Assembly (NCBI GenBank): GCA_007131945.1
Contig: SLPP01000220.1
Span: 1-7,387 of the forward strand
DNA: 7,387 nt
From: Paracoccaceae bacterium
GTDB lineage: Bacteria > Pseudomonadota > Alphaproteobacteria > Rhodobacterales > Rhodobacteraceae
Direction: 5' to 3'
Below the pieces are notes generated by a model, which did not search any database, was not told the DNA's origin, and saw nothing but the letters and a program-made list of their open reading frames with translations. Shown here in pieces: positions 6,580-7,387 of this stretch. The translations under genes and the position numbers were made by a program. The stretch's first letter is position 1. The number at the start of each line of letters is the position of its first letter.

Positions 6580-7387
6580 ATGCTCGGCTACATCCTGCAG
6601 CGCATCCTCGCCGCCATCCCGGTGATGGGCTTCGTGGCGCTGATCGTCTTCCTGCTTCTGCGGCTCACGCCCGGTGATCCGGCGGCGATCCTCGCCGGCG
6701 ATGCCGCCACGCCCGAACAGATCGCCCGCATCCGCGCCCAGATGGGGCTCGACGACCCGCTCTGGGTGCAGTTCTTCAGCTGGATCGGCGGCATGCTGCG
6801 CGGCGATTTCGGCGTCTCGCTCCTGTCCGGCACGCCGGTCCTGCAGATGATCGCCTCGCGCATGGAGCCGACGATCAGCCTCGCCGTGACCACGATCACG
6901 CTCTCGGTCATCATCGCCGTGCCGCTCGGCGTCATCGCCGCCTGGAAACAGGGCACGCTGATCGACCGCTTCGTGATGCTCCTTTCCGTCGTCGGCTTCT
7001 CGGTACCGGTCTTCGTGATCGGCTACGTGATGATCTCGTTCTTCGCGATGGAGCTGCGCTGGTTCCCGGTGCAGGGCTTCCGCTCGATCAGCCAGGGGCT
7101 GGGGCCGTTCCTCGAACGGATCACCCTGCCGACGCTGACGCTGACGCTGCTCTATGTCGCGCTCATTGCCCGGATCACCCGCACCTCGATGCTGGAGATC
7201 CTCAACGAGGACTATATCCGCACCGCCCATGCCAAGGGGCTGAGCGAGACGCGGGTGCTGATGCGGCACGCGCTCAGGAACTGCTCGGTGCCGATCATCA
7301 CCGTCATCGGCATCGGCTTCGCGCTGATCATCTCGGGCGTCGTGGTGACCGAGAGCGTCTTCAACCTGCCCGGCCTCGGCCGGCTCA
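6580..7387 (+). CDS. ABC importer permease, DppB-type, 3' end cut by window
   Basis: This is the first 269 residues of an inner-membrane permease of the DppB/OppB/GsiC group. TM1 covers about 8-28 (ILQRILAAIPVMGFVALI onward) and is followed by the family signature RLTPGDPA (28-35). A periplasmic segment includes MGLDDPLWVQFFSWI (55-69) and LRGDFGVSL (73-81). Hydrophobic helices follow at about 99-121, 131-156 and 183-199. The cytoplasmic EAA-like coupling loop, which contacts the ATPases, is EDYIRTAHAKGLSETRVLMR (210-229). A further helix covers about 237-256, then ESVFNLPGLGRL. Family proteins are about 305-340 residues, so roughly 40-70 are missing. The ATG at 6580 has only a weak purine-rich ribosome site (GAAAGA, 6567-6572), which fits lower expression than the binding protein. 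It is 62 bp downstream of that gene and in the same operon; a DppC-type permease and one or two ATPases are expected next. Confidence 0.94.
   Translation, partial: MLGYILQRILAAIPVMGFVALIVFLLLRLTPGDPAAILAGDAATPEQIARIRAQMGLDDPLWVQFFSWIGGMLRGDFGVSLLSGTPVLQMIASRMEPTISLAVTTITLSVIIAVPLGVIAAWKQGTLIDRFVMLLSVVGFSVPVFVIGYVMISFFAMELRWFPVQGFRSISQGLGPFLERITLPTLTLTLLYVALIARITRTSMLEILNEDYIRTAHAKGLSETRVLMRHALRNCSVPIITVIGIGFALIISGVVVTESVFNLPGLGRL

Noticed and set aside
6409..7269. Minus-strand open frame of about 286 codons opposite the permease
   Set aside because: Its composition is highly charged (Glu, Arg, Asp, His), typical of the complement of a hydrophobic membrane-protein gene; the plus strand encodes a clear DppB-type permease.

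Overview
The window is GC-rich, with dense coding in long GC-biased frames and short intergenic gaps. It looks like a chromosomal or large-replicon segment of a high-GC proteobacterium. An alphaproteobacterium (Rhodobacterales- or Rhodospirillales-like) is my best guess, from overall protein flavour and a TTGACA-type promoter. This is inference; no marker gene is present. There are no RNA genes, mobile elements, CRISPR arrays or integration scars that I can see.

Layout: two divergent transcription units leave a shared 218-bp intergenic region (4683-4900). Leftward (minus strand), in order of transcription, are four cytoplasmic hydrolase genes: an ArgE/DapE-like M20 metallohydrolase (4682-3369), an M81 (MlrC-like) metallopeptidase (3366-1876), an M20D amidohydrolase of the hippurate hydrolase/HipO type (1879-725), and a P1-family (S58, DmpA-like) aminopeptidase (656 to beyond base 1, truncated by the window). 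The first three are separated by +2 and -4 bp, so they are almost certainly one translationally coupled operon. The P1 gene follows after 68 bp containing two small GC hairpins. Rightward (plus strand) are a periplasmic family-5 substrate-binding protein with a signal peptide (4901-6517) and, after a 62-bp gap with a strong hairpin, the first permease of a DppB-type ABC importer (6580 to beyond 7387, truncated). The second permease and ATPases are expected to the right.

How the parts fit: the importer should bring an oligopeptide-like or acylated amino acid-like compound into the cytoplasm. The four hydrolases, all lacking signal peptides, could then dismantle it. Every enzyme is an amide or peptide hydrolase. 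Two of the families (S58/DmpA and M81/MlrC) are known for unusual substrates: D-amino acid or beta-amino acid N-termini, and linearised microcystin. The locus therefore reads as a dedicated uptake-and-degradation module for a non-standard peptide or amide. The real substrate cannot be read from the sequence.

Regulation: a sigma70-like promoter (TTGACA-N18-TACGAT, 4793-4822) drives the transporter. A conspicuous nested dyad (4692-4720) just upstream of the first hydrolase start is a good operator candidate. No regulator gene lies inside the window. Very long open frames opposite the real genes are GC-driven shadows and are not annotated.
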